This document shows, piece by piece, positions 11,031-19,796 of a stretch of DNA of 64,000 nucleotides. The number at the start of each line of letters is the position of its first letter. Positions within the stretch are counted from its first letter, which is position 1. The position numbers and the translations under genes were made by a program. Below the pieces are notes generated by a model. That model was not told where the DNA came from. It did not search any database and saw only the letters and a list, made by a program, of their open reading frames with translations. The stretch spans positions 70,121 through 134,120 of the forward strand of contig NZ_AZUZ01000009.1 of the NCBI RefSeq assembly GCF_000513955.1. The letters are read 5' to 3'. The stretch is from Pseudoxanthomonas suwonensis J47. GTDB lineage: Bacteria > Pseudomonadota > Gammaproteobacteria > Xanthomonadales > Xanthomonadaceae.

Positions 11031-13510
11031 ACGTGCTGCGCCATGCCACGCGCTCGCTGCGCCGCGAATTCTTCGCCGGCGACCTGCTGACCGTCGTCGC
11101 CGCGCTTGTACTGGGCGTGGCGGCGATGACCGCGGTCGGCACCCTGGTCGACCGGGTCGACCTGGCGCTGGCCTCCAGCGCCGCCGAAGTGATCGGCGGC
11201 GACCTCGGCGTCCGCGGGCGCGAGGACCCGCCGGAACGGTTTGCCGAGGAAGCGCGCCGCCGCGGCCTGCGCAGCGCGCGCATCGTCGCTTTCCCCAGCG
11301 TGCTGTTCCATGGCGAGGCCAGCCAGATGGCCACGGTGAAGGGCGTCGACGACGGTTATCCGCTGCGCGGCGAACTGCGCGTGGCCCGCGACGCCACCGG
11401 CCTCGATGCCGGCCCCGCCGGTGCGCCGGCGCGTGGCGAGGCCTATGCCGATCCGCGCCTGCTGGATGCGCTGGGCGTGAGCATCGGCGACGACGTCGAA
11501 TTCGGCAGCGGCACGCTGCGCATCGCCGGGGTGCTACTGGCCGAACCGGATGCCTCCGGCGAGCTGCTGCAGATGGCGCCACCGCTGCTGGTCCACCGCG
11601 ACGACGTCGACAGCCATGGCCTGCTCGGCCCCGGCAGCCGCGCCTCGTTCCGGCTGATGTTCGCCGGCGACGCCGATCGCATCGCCGAATTCGGCGACTG
11701 GCTGCGCCCGCAGCTCGACGGCGCCACCCGCCTGGTCACGCTGGAAGACGCGCGTCGCGGCCTGCGCGATTCGTTCGACCGCGCCGGCCGCTTCCTGGCG
11801 CTGTCGGCGCTGCTGGCCGTGCTGCTGGCCGGCGTGGCCACCGCGCTGGCGGCGAACCGCTTCGCCCTGCGCCGCATCGACACGGTGGCGGTACTGCGCT
11901 GCCTGGGCGCGCGCCAGCGCGACATCCTCGCCGCGCTGGCGCTGCAGCTCCTGCTGCTCGCGATCCCGGCCTGCGTGCTGGGCATCGGCGTGGGCATGCT
12001 GGCGCAGCTGGCCCTGGTCGAGGCGCTGGGTGGACTGATCCCTGGCCGGCTGCCGCTGCCGCAGGCCACGCCGGTGCTCAGCGGCGCCGGCATCGGCCTG
12101 CTGCTCCTGCTCGGCTTCGGCCTGCCGCCGCTGCTGCGCCTGCGCGGGGTACCGCCGATGCGCGTGCTCAACCGCAGCTTCGCCGCGCTGCCGCCGGTGT
12201 CGCTGCTGGCCTACGTGGCCGCGCTCGCCGCCACCCTGGCACTGGCCGTGTACGCCACCGGCGACCTGCGCTTGGCGCTGTGGGTGCTCGGCGGGCTGGG
12301 CGTGCTCGCGCTGCTGGCGGCAGTCGCCGGTGCCAGCCTGCTGTGGCTGCTGCGGCGCGTGCAGGGCCGGCTGCGTGGCCCATGGAAGCTGGGCCTGGCG
12401 GCGCTGACCCGGCGTCGCGGCCTGGCCGTGGTGCAGCTGGTCGGGCTGTCGCTGTCGCTGTGCGCGCTGCTCCTGCTGGCGGTGATCGGCCCGGGCCTGC
12501 TCGGGCAGTGGCGCGACCGCCTGCCGCCGGACACGCCGAACCACTTCCTGCTCAACGTACAGCGCGACCAGGCCGAGGCGGTCACCGCCGCGCTGCGCGG
12601 ACTGGGCGTGGCCGACCCGGACCTGCAGCCGTTCGCCACCGGCCGGCTGGTCGCGATCAACGGCCAGGCGCCGAAGCAGGTGCAGGCCGGCGACGAGGCC
12701 GGGGACGACAGCAACCGCCCGGTCAACTTCTCCTGGCGCAGCAGCTTCCCGCCGGCGAACGCACTGGTCGCCGGCCGCTTCTGGGAACCCGGCAGCCGCG
12801 AGGCCGAAGCCTCGGTCGAGGAAGGCTGGGCGCGGCGCTACGGCGTGGGCCTCGGCGACACCCTGACCCTGCGCCTGGGCGAGGAGGAACGCAGCTTCAC
12901 CGTCACCAGCCTGCGCAAGGCCGACTGGGATTCGTTCCGGGTCAACTTCTTCCTGCTGCTCAACCCCGGCGCGGTCGGCGACGCGCCGCACGGACTGATC
13001 TCCAGCTTCCACCTGCCGTCGGGCGGCACCTCCGCGCTGGCCCCGCTGTCGCGCGAGTTCGCCAACGTGTCGGTGCTGGAGATCGAGGCGATCCTGCAGC
13101 GGGTGCGCGAGGTGATCGAACGGGTCTCGCAGGCGGTGCAGCTGGTGATGGGGTTCAGCCTGGTCGCCGGCGTGCTGGTGCTGCTGGCCGCGCTGCAGGC
13201 GACCGCCGCCGAACGCCGCTACGACAGCGCGGTGCTGCGCACCCTCGGCGCGCGCCATGGCCAGCTGCGTGGCGCGGTCCTGGTGGAGTTCGGTGCGCTC
13301 GGCCTGCTGGCGGCGGTACTGGCGGTGGGCGCGGCGGCGGTGATCGGCACGCTGCTTTCGCGTCAGCTGTTCGAGCTGGCGCTGTCGCCGCCGTGGCCGG
13401 CGCTGCTGGGCGGCGGTGCCCTCGGCGTGGCCCTGAGCCTGCTGGCCGGCTGGACCGGCACCCGCCGGATCCTGCGCACGCCGCCGGCGCTGGCCCTGCG
13501 CCAGGGCTGA
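11027..13510 (+). CDS. ybbP: FtsX-like ABC transporter permease, YbbP-like
   Basis: Inner-membrane permease of 827 residues, close to the length of E. coli YbbP (about 800). It has a helix at residues 20-45, a MacB-type periplasmic domain, clusters of FtsX helices (about 250-420 with an Ala/Leu-rich core, and three more near the C-terminus at about 705-820), and a second periplasmic domain in between. The duplicated FtsX arrangement is characteristic of the YbbP group. It starts inside the last codons of the ATPase gene (4-base overlap). The YbbAP-TesA trio is thought to extract hydrophobic compounds from the membrane for hydrolysis by TesA; that role is taken from the family, not shown here. 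Confidence 0.93.
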
Positions 13511-13521
13511 CCGCGCAGCAG

Positions 13522-13551
13522 GGGGAGCGCTGGCTTATGCTGCGCGCTCCC
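13522..13551 (+). promoter_or_regulatory. Hairpin and -10-like TATGCT before the DUF486 gene
   Basis: GGGGAGCGC (13522-13530) and GCGCTCCC (13544-13551) form a stem whose loop carries GCTTATGCT, a -10-like element 35 bases before the DUF486 start. The stem may end the ybbA/ybbP transcript; the loop may promote the next gene. Confidence 0.35.
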
Positions 13552-13570
13552 TTGCCTGCGCACCGTCGCC

Positions 13571-13945
13571 ATGCCCGCCCTGCCCCTGCACAGCTACATC
13601 GTCCCGGTCCTGTTGCTGCTGGCCAGCAACGTGTTCATGACCTTCGCCTGGTACGGCCACCTCAAGTACAAGAGCGCGCCGCTGTTCATGGCGGTCGTGG
13701 TCAGCTGGGGCATCGCCTTCTTCGAATACAGCCTGATGGTGCCGGCCAACCGCATGGGCAGCGCGGTGTACTCGGTGGTCCAGCTCAAGACCATCCAGGA
13801 GATCATCACCCTGGTGGTGTTCGCCGGGTTCTCGGCCTGGTACCTGGGCCAGCCACTGAAGTGGAACCACTACGCCGCCTTCGCCCTGATCGTGGGCGCG
13901 GCGTTCCTGATGTTCTACGAAGGCCCGTCGCCGATGGCGCGCTGA
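13571..13945 (+). CDS. DMT family protein (DUF486)
   Basis: Small integral membrane protein of 124 residues with four predicted helices (about 8-28, 38-57, 74-94, 100-118). The sequence matches the DUF486 family, distantly related to drug/metabolite transporters: FAWYGHLKYKSAP after helix 1, GIAFFEYSLMVPANR and VQLKTIQEIITL are the family hallmarks. Function is not established; export or scaffold roles are guesses. It is convergent with the next gene, with only 11 bases between stop codons. Confidence 0.88.
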   Translation: MPALPLHSYIVPVLLLLASNVFMTFAWYGHLKYKSAPLFMAVVVSWGIAFFEYSLMVPANRMGSAVYSVVQLKTIQEIITLVVFAGFSAWYLGQPLKWNHYAAFALIVGAAFLMFYEGPSPMAR

Positions 13946-13956
13946 GCGCCGGCACT

Positions 13957-14259
13957 TCAGAACGGGATTTTCCCGGCGAGGATGTCCTTGAACATCACCC
14001 AGTCGCCGGCGAAGGAATAGAACGGGTGGCGGAAGGTCGCCGGCCGGTTCTTCTCGAAGAAGAAGTGCCCGACCCAGGCGAAGCCGTAGCCGCAGACCAG
14101 CGCGGCCAGCAGCCACCAGGCGTTGCGCTCGAGGAGCGCCAGCGCGACCAGCACCAGCACGCCGCAGCTGCCGATGAAGTGCAGCCGGCGCGAGGTTCGG
14201 TTGCTGTGTTCGGACAGGTAGAACGGGTAGAACTCGCGGAAGCTGGCGAAGCGGGCCAT
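13957..14259 (-). CDS. DUF962 / Mpo1-like membrane protein
   Basis: 100-residue membrane protein of the DUF962 (YGL010w/Mpo1-like) family. The conserved N-terminal YPFYLSEHSNRTSRRLHFIG contributes His residues, two hydrophobic helices follow (about 30-65), then GHFFFEKNRPATFRHPFYS with further His residues and a C-terminal DWVMFKDIL. Yeast Mpo1 is an iron-dependent dioxygenase acting in 2-hydroxy fatty acid alpha-oxidation and uses conserved His residues of this kind; whether the short bacterial forms have that activity is unproven. It lies 25 bases upstream of ynfA on the same strand, with ynfA transcribed towards it, so it could be the last gene of a mazG-ynfA transcript. Confidence 0.85.
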   Translation of the reverse strand: MARFASFREFYPFYLSEHSNRTSRRLHFIGSCGVLVLVALALLERNAWWLLAALVCGYGFAWVGHFFFEKNRPATFRHPFYSFAGDWVMFKDILAGKIPF

Positions 14260-14284
14260 CGCATCCTCCTCCCGGTAACGCGGC

Positions 14285-14608
14285 TCACCCCTGCCGCGGC
14301 GCGAACATGATGACCGCCATGCCGGCCAGGCACAACGCGGCGCCGAGCAGGTCCCAGCGCGTCGGTTTCACCCCGTCCACCGCCCACAGCCAGGCCAGGG
14401 CAAAGCTGACGTAGACCCCGCCGTAGGCGGCGTAGACGCGCCCGGTGGCGGTCGGATGCAGGGTCAGCAGCCAGGCGAACAGCGCCAGGCTGGCGGCGGC
14501 CGGCAGCAGCAGCCAGGCGCTGCCGCCGTTGCGCAGCCACGACCACACCAGCCAACAGCCGCCGATCTCGGCCAGCGCGGTCAGGGCGAACAGCAGGAAG
14601 GTGGCCAC
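14285..14608 (-). CDS. ynfA: YnfA family membrane protein
   Basis: 107-residue inner-membrane protein with four helices, related to small multidrug resistance (SMR) exporters. Family marks are [14 protein letters not shown] in helix 1, [20 protein letters not shown] and the C-terminal [19 protein letters not shown]. The length equals the family norm (about 108). There is no ATG at the right place: translation should begin at GTG 14608, two codons' width after the mazG stop (14613), so it is probably translationally coupled to mazG. Substrate unknown; some YnfA proteins have been linked to efflux of cationic compounds. Confidence 0.88.
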   Translation of the reverse strand: MATFLLFALTALAEIGGCWLVWSWLRNGGSAWLLLPAAASLALFAWLLTLHPTATGRVYAAYGGVYVSFALAWLWAVDGVKPTRWDLLGAALCLAGMAVIMFAPRQG

Positions 14609-14612
14609 CGGC

Positions 14613-15431
14613 TCAGTCCGGCTGGCCGCGTTCGCGCCGCTTGGCGCGCTCCCAGTACGCTTCCTGCCCGGCCAGGTCGAGCGTCGGCAGCGGCGTGCCG
14701 TCGGCCTCGGCCAGCTGTTCCATCGCGCGGAAGCGACGCTCGAACTTGAGGTTGGCGCGACGCAGGGCGGCGCCGACGTCGACCTTCGCGTGCCGGGCCA
14801 GGTTGGCGGCGACGAACAGCAGGTCGCCGATCTCGTCCTCCAGCCGCGCGCGGTTGGCAACGACGTCGCCGCGGGCGAACTCGGCGCGCACTTCCTCGAT
14901 CTCCTCGTGCAGCTTGGCGATCACCGGTTCCGGGCCCGGCCAGTCGAAGCCGGTGCGCGCGGCGCGCGACTGCAGCTTCACCGCGCGCTGCCATTCCGGC
15001 AGGCCGCGGGAAATTCCGGCCAGCGCCGATGTATCGGCTTCGCCGGCGGCCTCGCGTTCGGCGCGCTTGATCTGCTCCCAGTTGCGGGTCTGCTCCTCGG
15101 CGTCGGCGAAGCTGGCCTCGCCGAACACGTGCGGGTGCCGGCGCACCATCTTCTCCGAGATCGCCTCGGCCACGTCGTCGAAGCCGAACGCGCCCTGCTC
15201 GCGCGCCATCTGTGCGTGGAACACCACCTGCAGCAGCAGGTCGCCGAGCTCGTCCTTCAGCGCGTGCAGGTCGCCGCGGTCGATCGCATCGGCGACCTCG
15301 TAGGCCTCCTCGATCGTGTACGGGGCGATGGTCGAGAAGTCCTGCTCGAGGTCCCACGGGCAACCGCCGTCCGGATCGCGCAGCTTCGCCATGATCCGGA
15401 GCAGGCGGTCGATCGGGCGTTCGGGTTGCAT
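14613..15431 (-). CDS. mazG: Nucleoside triphosphate pyrophosphohydrolase MazG
   Basis: Cytoplasmic house-cleaning enzyme hydrolysing (d)NTPs, including non-canonical ones, to NMP and pyrophosphate. 272 residues with the two tandem MazG domains of the full-length proteobacterial enzyme: [10 protein letters not shown] (41-50) with [15 protein letters not shown], and later [10 protein letters not shown] with [16 protein letters not shown], giving both EExxE and ExxD metal-binding sets. GGAG stands nine bases before the ATG. Transcribed with cysQ and nudE upstream on the same strand, a cluster of nucleotide-cleaning enzymes. Confidence 0.95.
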   Translation of the reverse strand: MQPERPIDRLLRIMAKLRDPDGGCPWDLEQDFSTIAPYTIEEAYEVADAIDRGDLHALKDELGDLLLQVVFHAQMAREQGAFGFDDVAEAISEKMVRRHPHVFGEASFADAEEQTRNWEQIKRAEREAAGEADTSALAGISRGLPEWQRAVKLQSRAARTGFDWPGPEPVIAKLHEEIEEVRAEFARGDVVANRARLEDEIGDLLFVAANLARHAKVDVGAALRRANLKFERRFRAMEQLAEADGTPLPTLDLAGQEAYWERAKRRERGQPD

Positions 15432-15504
15432 GCGATGGAGCTCCAGCTTCGGGTGGCGCCACGCGTCGCCGCCGCGCGCCCGTGTCCGACGGGCGGCGCC
15501 GCGG

Positions 15505-16302
15505 TCAGAGCCAGTCGCGCCAGGGCAGGTCGGGGTCGCCCAGGGCGATGAAGTCGCCGTTGAGCAGGGATTCGCGGCGGTTGTAGCGGAACGGCTTGCC
15601 GGTGTCGGCGGCGAGCAGCACGCCACCTGCCGAATGCAGCACGCATTGCGCGGCGGCGGTGTCCCACTCGGAAGTCGGCCCGAAGCGCGGGTACACGTCC
15701 AGCCCGCCCTCGGCGATGCGGCAGAACTTCAGCGACGAGCCCAGCGACATCTCCTCGATCTCGCCCATCCGGTCGAGCACGCCCTGGGTGCGGGCGTCGC
15801 GGTGCGAACGGCTGGCGGCGACCTTCAGCGGCGCGGTGGCCGGGGAGCGGGTGCGCAGCTGGGTGTCGCGGTGGCCGTCGCGGCGGTAGGCCTGCTCGCC
15901 GCGCACCGCGTGCCACACCTGTCCGCCCACCGGCGCCTGGACCACGCCCAGCACCGGTACGTGGTGGTGGACCAGGGCGATGTTCACGGTGAACTCGCCG
16001 TTGCGCTTGACGAACTCGCGGGTGCCGTCGAGGGGGTCGACCAGCCAGTAGGTGGCCCAGTGCTGGCGCGTGTCCCACGGCACCTTGGCCGATTCCTCCG
16101 ACAGCACCGGCACGTCCGGCGTCAGCCGTTCCAGGCCTTCGACGATGATCCGGTTCGCGGCCAGGTCGGCGGCGGTCAGCGGGCTGGCGTCGTCCTTCTG
16201 CGCGACCTCGAAGCCGGCCGCGTAGATCTCCATGATCGCCGCGCCGGCCTGGCGGGCGATGGCGATGACCGTTTCGCGCAGGTCCGCGGTGATGCGGATC
16301 AT
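15505..16302 (-). CDS. cysQ: 3'(2'),5'-bisphosphate nucleotidase CysQ
   Basis: Inositol-monophosphatase-fold enzyme that removes the 3'-phosphate from PAP (and PAPS), relieving inhibition of sulfate assimilation and sulfotransferases. 265 residues. Metal-binding motifs: LSEES (Glu near 70), DPLDGTREF (89-97) and the C-terminal SEWDTAAAQCVL. GSSLKFCRIAEGGLDVYPRFGP precedes it as in CysQ. Its ATG overlaps the nudE stop (ATGA), and mazG follows 73 bases downstream. PAP is the by-product of PAPS sulfotransferases, such as the one encoded about 12 kb away, but no direct link is implied. Confidence 0.94.
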   Translation of the reverse strand: MIRITADLRETVIAIARQAGAAIMEIYAAGFEVAQKDDASPLTAADLAANRIIVEGLERLTPDVPVLSEESAKVPWDTRQHWATYWLVDPLDGTREFVKRNGEFTVNIALVHHHVPVLGVVQAPVGGQVWHAVRGEQAYRRDGHRDTQLRTRSPATAPLKVAASRSHRDARTQGVLDRMGEIEEMSLGSSLKFCRIAEGGLDVYPRFGPTSEWDTAAAQCVLHSAGGVLLAADTGKPFRYNRRESLLNGDFIALGDPDLPWRDWL

Positions 16303-16844
16303 TGCGCGGCCAGCCAGGAGCGGGCGATGAACAGCGCCGCCAGCGAGCGGCCCTCGGAGAAATCTTCGCGCAGCATCAGCTTTTCCAGGTCCTGCAGTTT
16401 CCAGGGAATGACTTCGAGCTCCTCCGGCTCGTCGCCGGGAAGCCTCTCGGGATAGAGGTCGCGCGCCAGCACCAGCCAGGACACGTGGCTCATGTAGGTC
16501 GGCGCCAGGGTGAGGCCGCGCAGCACGTCGATGCGCCGCGCGCCATAGCCGGCCTCTTCCTTGAGCTCGCGGTCGGCGGCCTGCTCCGGGGTCTCGCCGG
16601 CGTCGATGCGACCCTTGACCAGGCCCAGCTCGTAACGGTGCACGCCGGTGGCGTATTCGCGCACCAGCAGCACGGTCTCGTCGTCGAGCATCGGCACCAC
16701 CACCACCGCGCCGTGGCCACGGCTGACCATGCGCTCGAAGCGGCGTCGTTCGCCGTTGGAGAACTCCAGGTCCAGGCGTTCCAGGCGGTAGGGACCTGCG
16801 TCCTCCACCGTGGTGCCGTGGATGAGGGGAAGCCGGCGGCTCAT
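16299..16844 (-). CDS. nudE: ADP compounds hydrolase NudE (Nudix)
   Basis: Cytoplasmic Nudix hydrolase acting on ADP-ribose, Ap3A and NADH-like dinucleotides. 181 residues, the size of E. coli NudE. The Nudix box spans residues 78-100 with the canonical Gly, Glu and REL..EE..Y pattern; LVREYATGVHRYELGLVKG just before it and TYMSHVSWLVLARDLYPERLPGDEPE after it match NudE. Start chosen at MSRRLPLIHG, since the longer frame upstream would run into the divergent bioA promoter region. It is translationally coupled to cysQ. Confidence 0.92.
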   Translation of the reverse strand: MSRRLPLIHGTTVEDAGPYRLERLDLEFSNGERRRFERMVSRGHGAVVVVPMLDDETVLLVREYATGVHRYELGLVKGRIDAGETPEQAADRELKEEAGYGARRIDVLRGLTLAPTYMSHVSWLVLARDLYPERLPGDEPEELEVIPWKLQDLEKLMLREDFSEGRSLAALFIARSWLAAQ

Positions 16845-16879
16845 GAACGGGTCCCGCGGCGGGGCCGGGACGCGACCGA

Positions 16880-16885
16880 TATCAT
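16880..16885 (+). promoter_or_regulatory. -10-like TATCAT ahead of bioA
   Basis: GATATCAT lies 34-39 bases before the ATG at 16919. If used, transcription would begin near the upstream ATG (16892), which argues for 16919 as the real start. No clear -35. Confidence 0.35.
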
Positions 16886-16918
16886 GGCGGGATGCACGGA
16901 CGTACTCATGAATCCCGA

Positions 16919-18310
16919 ATGCTAGCAGACCCGGACGCGGCACTGGCTGCCGATGCGTGGCGCATGCGCGACCTGGCCGTGCTCTGGCACCCCTGCACGC
17001 AGATGCGCGAGCACCCGGACGTGCTGCCGCTGGTGCCGGTCGCCCGCGGCGAAGGCGCGTGGCTGGTCGGCCAGGACGGGCGCCGCTACCTGGACGGGAT
17101 CAGCAGCTGGTGGACCAACCTGCACGGCCACGCCGAACCGCGCATCGCCGAGGCCATCGCCCGCCAGGCGCGCTCGCTGGAACAGGTGATCCTGGCCGGC
17201 TTCTCGCACGCGCCGGCGGTGGAGCTGGCCGAGCGCCTGCTGGCCGTCGCCCCGCGCCAGCCCGGCCGCGAGCCGCTGGCGAAGGTGTTCTACGCAGACA
17301 ACGGCTCGGCCGGGGTCGAGGTCGCGCTGAAGATGGCCTTCCACTGGTTCCGCAATCGCGGCGAACCGCAGCGCACCCGCTTCGTCGCCCTGGAGAATGG
17401 CTACCACGGCGAGACCCTCGGCGCGCTGGCGGTCGGCGACATCCCGCTGTACCGGCGCACCTACGCCCCGCTGCTGGCCGAAGCCCTGTTCGCGCCCTCG
17501 CCCGACGCCTGGCTCGCCGCCCCCGGGGAAACCCCGGCGCAGCGGGCGCTGCGCGCCGCCGACGCGCTGGCCGACCTGTTCGACCGGCACCCCGGCGAGA
17601 TCTGCGCGGTCATCGTCGAGCCGCGCCTGCAGTGCGCCGGCGGCATGCGCATGCACGATCCGGTGTACCTGCGGAGGGTCCGGGAGCTGTGCGACGCCAA
17701 CGGCGCCTTCCTGGTCGCCGACGAGATCGCCACCGGCTTCGGCCGCACCGGCACCCTGTTCGCCTTCGAACAGGCCGGGGTGATGCCGGACCTCATGTGC
17801 GTGTCCAAGGGCCTGACCGGCGGCTTCCTGCCGCTGGCCGCGGTGCTGGCCACCCAGGCGATCTACGACGGATTCCTGGACGACTCGCGCGAGCGCGCCT
17901 TCCTGCATTCGCACAGCTACACCGGCAACCCGCTGGCCTGCGCCGCCGCGCTGGCCTCGCTGGACATCTTCGAAAGCGACGGCGTGCTCGAGCGCAACCG
18001 CGCCACCGCCGCGCGCATGGCCCGGCTGGCCGCGCCGCTGGCTTCGTTGCCGCACGTGGCCGAAGTGCGCCAGGCCGGGATGGTGGTCGCCTTCGAACTC
18101 ACCCGCGACGGCCAGCGCGACGTGCCGTTCGATCCCGCCCTGCGGATCGGCCTGCGCGCCTACCGCGCCGCGCTCGAACGAGGCGTGCTGCTGCGCCCCC
18201 TCGGCGACGTGCTGTACTGGATGCCCCCCTACTGCGTCGATGAGGCGCAACTGCAACTGCTCGCCGAAGCGACCGGCGAGGCCATCGAGGAAGCCACCGC
18301 ATGCGCCTGA
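16919..18310 (+). CDS. bioA: Adenosylmethionine-8-amino-7-oxononanoate aminotransferase
   Basis: PLP enzyme of biotin synthesis, converting KAPA to DAPA with S-adenosylmethionine as amino donor. 463 residues. N-terminal LWHPCTQM and SSWWTNLHGHAEPRI are BioA-specific; later ENGYHGETLGAL, VEPRLQCAGGM, DEIATGFGRTGTLFA, the PLP lysine in CVSKGLTGGFLPLAAVL (Lys297) and HSHSYTGNPLACAAA. A second in-frame ATG at 16892 would add nine residues. The 3' end overlaps rsmE by 10 bases. Other bio genes are not in the window. Confidence 0.95.
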   Translation: MLADPDAALAADAWRMRDLAVLWHPCTQMREHPDVLPLVPVARGEGAWLVGQDGRRYLDGISSWWTNLHGHAEPRIAEAIARQARSLEQVILAGFSHAPAVELAERLLAVAPRQPGREPLAKVFYADNGSAGVEVALKMAFHWFRNRGEPQRTRFVALENGYHGETLGALAVGDIPLYRRTYAPLLAEALFAPSPDAWLAAPGETPAQRALRAADALADLFDRHPGEICAVIVEPRLQCAGGMRMHDPVYLRRVRELCDANGAFLVADEIATGFGRTGTLFAFEQAGVMPDLMCVSKGLTGGFLPLAAVLATQAIYDGFLDDSRERAFLHSHSYTGNPLACAAALASLDIFESDGVLERNRATAARMARLAAPLASLPHVAEVRQAGMVVAFELTRDGQRDVPFDPALRIGLRAYRAALERGVLLRPLGDVLYWMPPYCVDEAQLQLLAEATGEAIEEATACA

Positions 18311-19035
18311 CCCGCTGCCACGTCGACCTGCCGCTGCAGCCGGGCAGCGAAGTGGTCCTGCCCGAACGCGCCGCCAACCACCTGGCCCGCGTGCTGCGCC
18401 TGCGCGAGGGCGACGCCTGCGTGCTGTTCAACGGCGACGGCCACGACTACGCCGCGCGGCTGGCGGCGGTGGGCAAGCGCGAGGTGCGCGCGGAAGTGCT
18501 GTCGGCCAGCGTTGTCGAGAACGAATCGCCGCTGCGGATCGCGCTGCTGCAGGGCATCGCCCGCGGCGAGAAGATGGACCTGGTCCTGCAGAAGGCCACC
18601 GAACTGGGCGTGGCCGCGGTGCTGCCGGTGTCCGGCGAACGCACCGAGGTGCGGCTGGATCCGGAGCGCGCCGGGAAGCGCCTGGCGCACTGGCGCAGCG
18701 TGGTCGAGTCGGCCTGCGAGCAGTCGGGACGCGCACGCGTGCCGGAGGTCGCCGCGCCCGCCGCGCTCGACGTGGCCGCGCAGGCGTTGCACGGGGAAGG
18801 GCTGCGACTGGTCCTCGATCCGCAGGGCGAGCACCGGCTGGAAAGCCTGGAACGTCCGGCCAGCGCGACCGCATGGATCGCGATCGGCCCCGAAGGCGGC
18901 TGGTCGCCGCGCGACCGCGACATCCTGCGCGCCGCCGGCTTCACCGGCCTGCGCCTGGGGCCGCGCGTGCTGCGCACCGAGACGGCGGGGCTCGCGGCGA
19001 TTTCCGCGCTGCAGGCGCGGTTCGGGGACCTGTAG
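18301..19035 (+). CDS. rsmE: 16S rRNA (uracil-1498-N3)-methyltransferase
   Basis: SPOUT methyltransferase modifying U1498 of 16S rRNA. 244 residues: an N-terminal PUA-like domain (ANHLARVLRLREGD, LFNGDGHDY) and a C-terminal knotted SAM domain with KATELGVAAVLPV, SACEQSGR, IGPEGGWSPRD and LGPRVLRTETAGLAAI. The ATG is inside the last codons of bioA, as is common in Xanthomonadaceae, so the pair is probably co-transcribed. Confidence 0.95.
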   Translation: MRLTRCHVDLPLQPGSEVVLPERAANHLARVLRLREGDACVLFNGDGHDYAARLAAVGKREVRAEVLSASVVENESPLRIALLQGIARGEKMDLVLQKATELGVAAVLPVSGERTEVRLDPERAGKRLAHWRSVVESACEQSGRARVPEVAAPAALDVAAQALHGEGLRLVLDPQGEHRLESLERPASATAWIAIGPEGGWSPRDRDILRAAGFTGLRLGPRVLRTETAGLAAISALQARFGDL

Positions 19036-19285
19036 CTCCGGGCCGAGGGCCAACCGCGGTATTCCCGGATGCGCTGCGCTTATCGGGGATACGAGGTACC
19101 GCCCCTCTTCCGACGGGGTGCAAACGAAGCCCGGCCTGGATGCACCTGAAGATGCGGTAGCGCCGGAGTTGGCGCAGGCAGCACATGGCCCCCCGCCCGC
19201 CTCCACGGGACGCGGGCGTTCGACGGCACGCGCGCCAGTGGCACGCAGACATGCCGTCCCACCCCGTGGGGAGCGGGGTAAAACG
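19036..19285. other. Intergenic region with two dispersed repeat remnants
   Basis: 250 bases between the convergent rsmE and chpC. The first part (about 19060-19110) contains CGGATGCGCTGCGCTTATC, related to the CCGGAT..CGCATC repeat seen at 33.3 and 37.4 kb. The second part (19207-19277) is a copy of a repeat also found after pdxA. No gene is visible. Confidence 0.7.
19207..19277 (+). repeat. Dispersed intergenic repeat C, copy 1
   Basis: About 70 bases sharing nearly 90% identity (by eye) with 55829-55898: GACGCGGGC, TTCGACGGC, CGCGCCAGTG and ACATGCCGTCCC occur in the same order and spacing. Both copies stand between convergent genes. Confidence 0.75.
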
Positions 19286-19765
19286 TCAGGCGGGGACGCT
19301 TACCGTCGCCATCGCCTCGGCGATCGTGCGCTCGAGGGCTTCCAGGTCGGGGAGCAGCGCGCTCTGGTCGCCCAGCAGCACGCGCATCTGCACGCCGCGC
19401 GGCAGGTCTTCCTCGGACGCGTCGGCCAGCAGGCTGTCGCGGGCCACCGAGGCCAGCTGCGGGAACGACGCGGTCAGCAGCGCGAAGTACGGCATCGCCT
19501 CGTTGTTGCCCAGCGCCTTCAACACCACCACGCGGTTGTTGCGCTGGACCGCCTCCTCGCCCAGCGACGCCAGGCGTGCGAACGAGACCAGCGGCACGTG
19601 CCAGCCGTGCCAGGCGATCTGTCCGGCCAGCCAGTCCGGCGCCCCCTCGAGCGGCTCCACCGCCACGCGGGCGAGTACCTCGGCCACCGTAGCGTTCGGC
19701 AGCAGCAGGCGCTCTTCGCCGACCTGCACCAGTACGCCGCGGATTTCGTCGCTGTTGTAGCCCAT
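19286..19765 (-). CDS. chpC: CheW-like chemosensory adaptor (ChpC)
   Basis: Cytoplasmic scaffold protein of 159 residues with a single CheW-like beta domain (GVLVQVGEERLLLPNATVAEVLA, PDWLAGQIAWHGWHVPLVSF, VVVLKALGN). It is the last gene of the Pil-Chp cluster, 31 bases after the CheB-like gene. In Pseudomonas aeruginosa the same cluster ends in chpB-chpC, where ChpC is a second CheW-type coupler; that position and length support the name. Sequence conservation to PilI is low, so it may couple a different receptor or dock to ChpA only. Confidence 0.82.
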   Translation of the reverse strand: MGYNSDEIRGVLVQVGEERLLLPNATVAEVLARVAVEPLEGAPDWLAGQIAWHGWHVPLVSFARLASLGEEAVQRNNRVVVLKALGNNEAMPYFALLTASFPQLASVARDSLLADASEEDLPRGVQMRVLLGDQSALLPDLEALERTIAEAMATVSVPA

Positions 19766-19796
19766 CGTCCTCTGTTCCTCGAATGGCGCGCGCCGG

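Noticed and set aside
16892..16918. Upstream ATG as the bioA start
   Set aside because: It sits at the expected transcription start of the TATCAT box, and the nine extra residues show no family similarity; retained only as an alternative.
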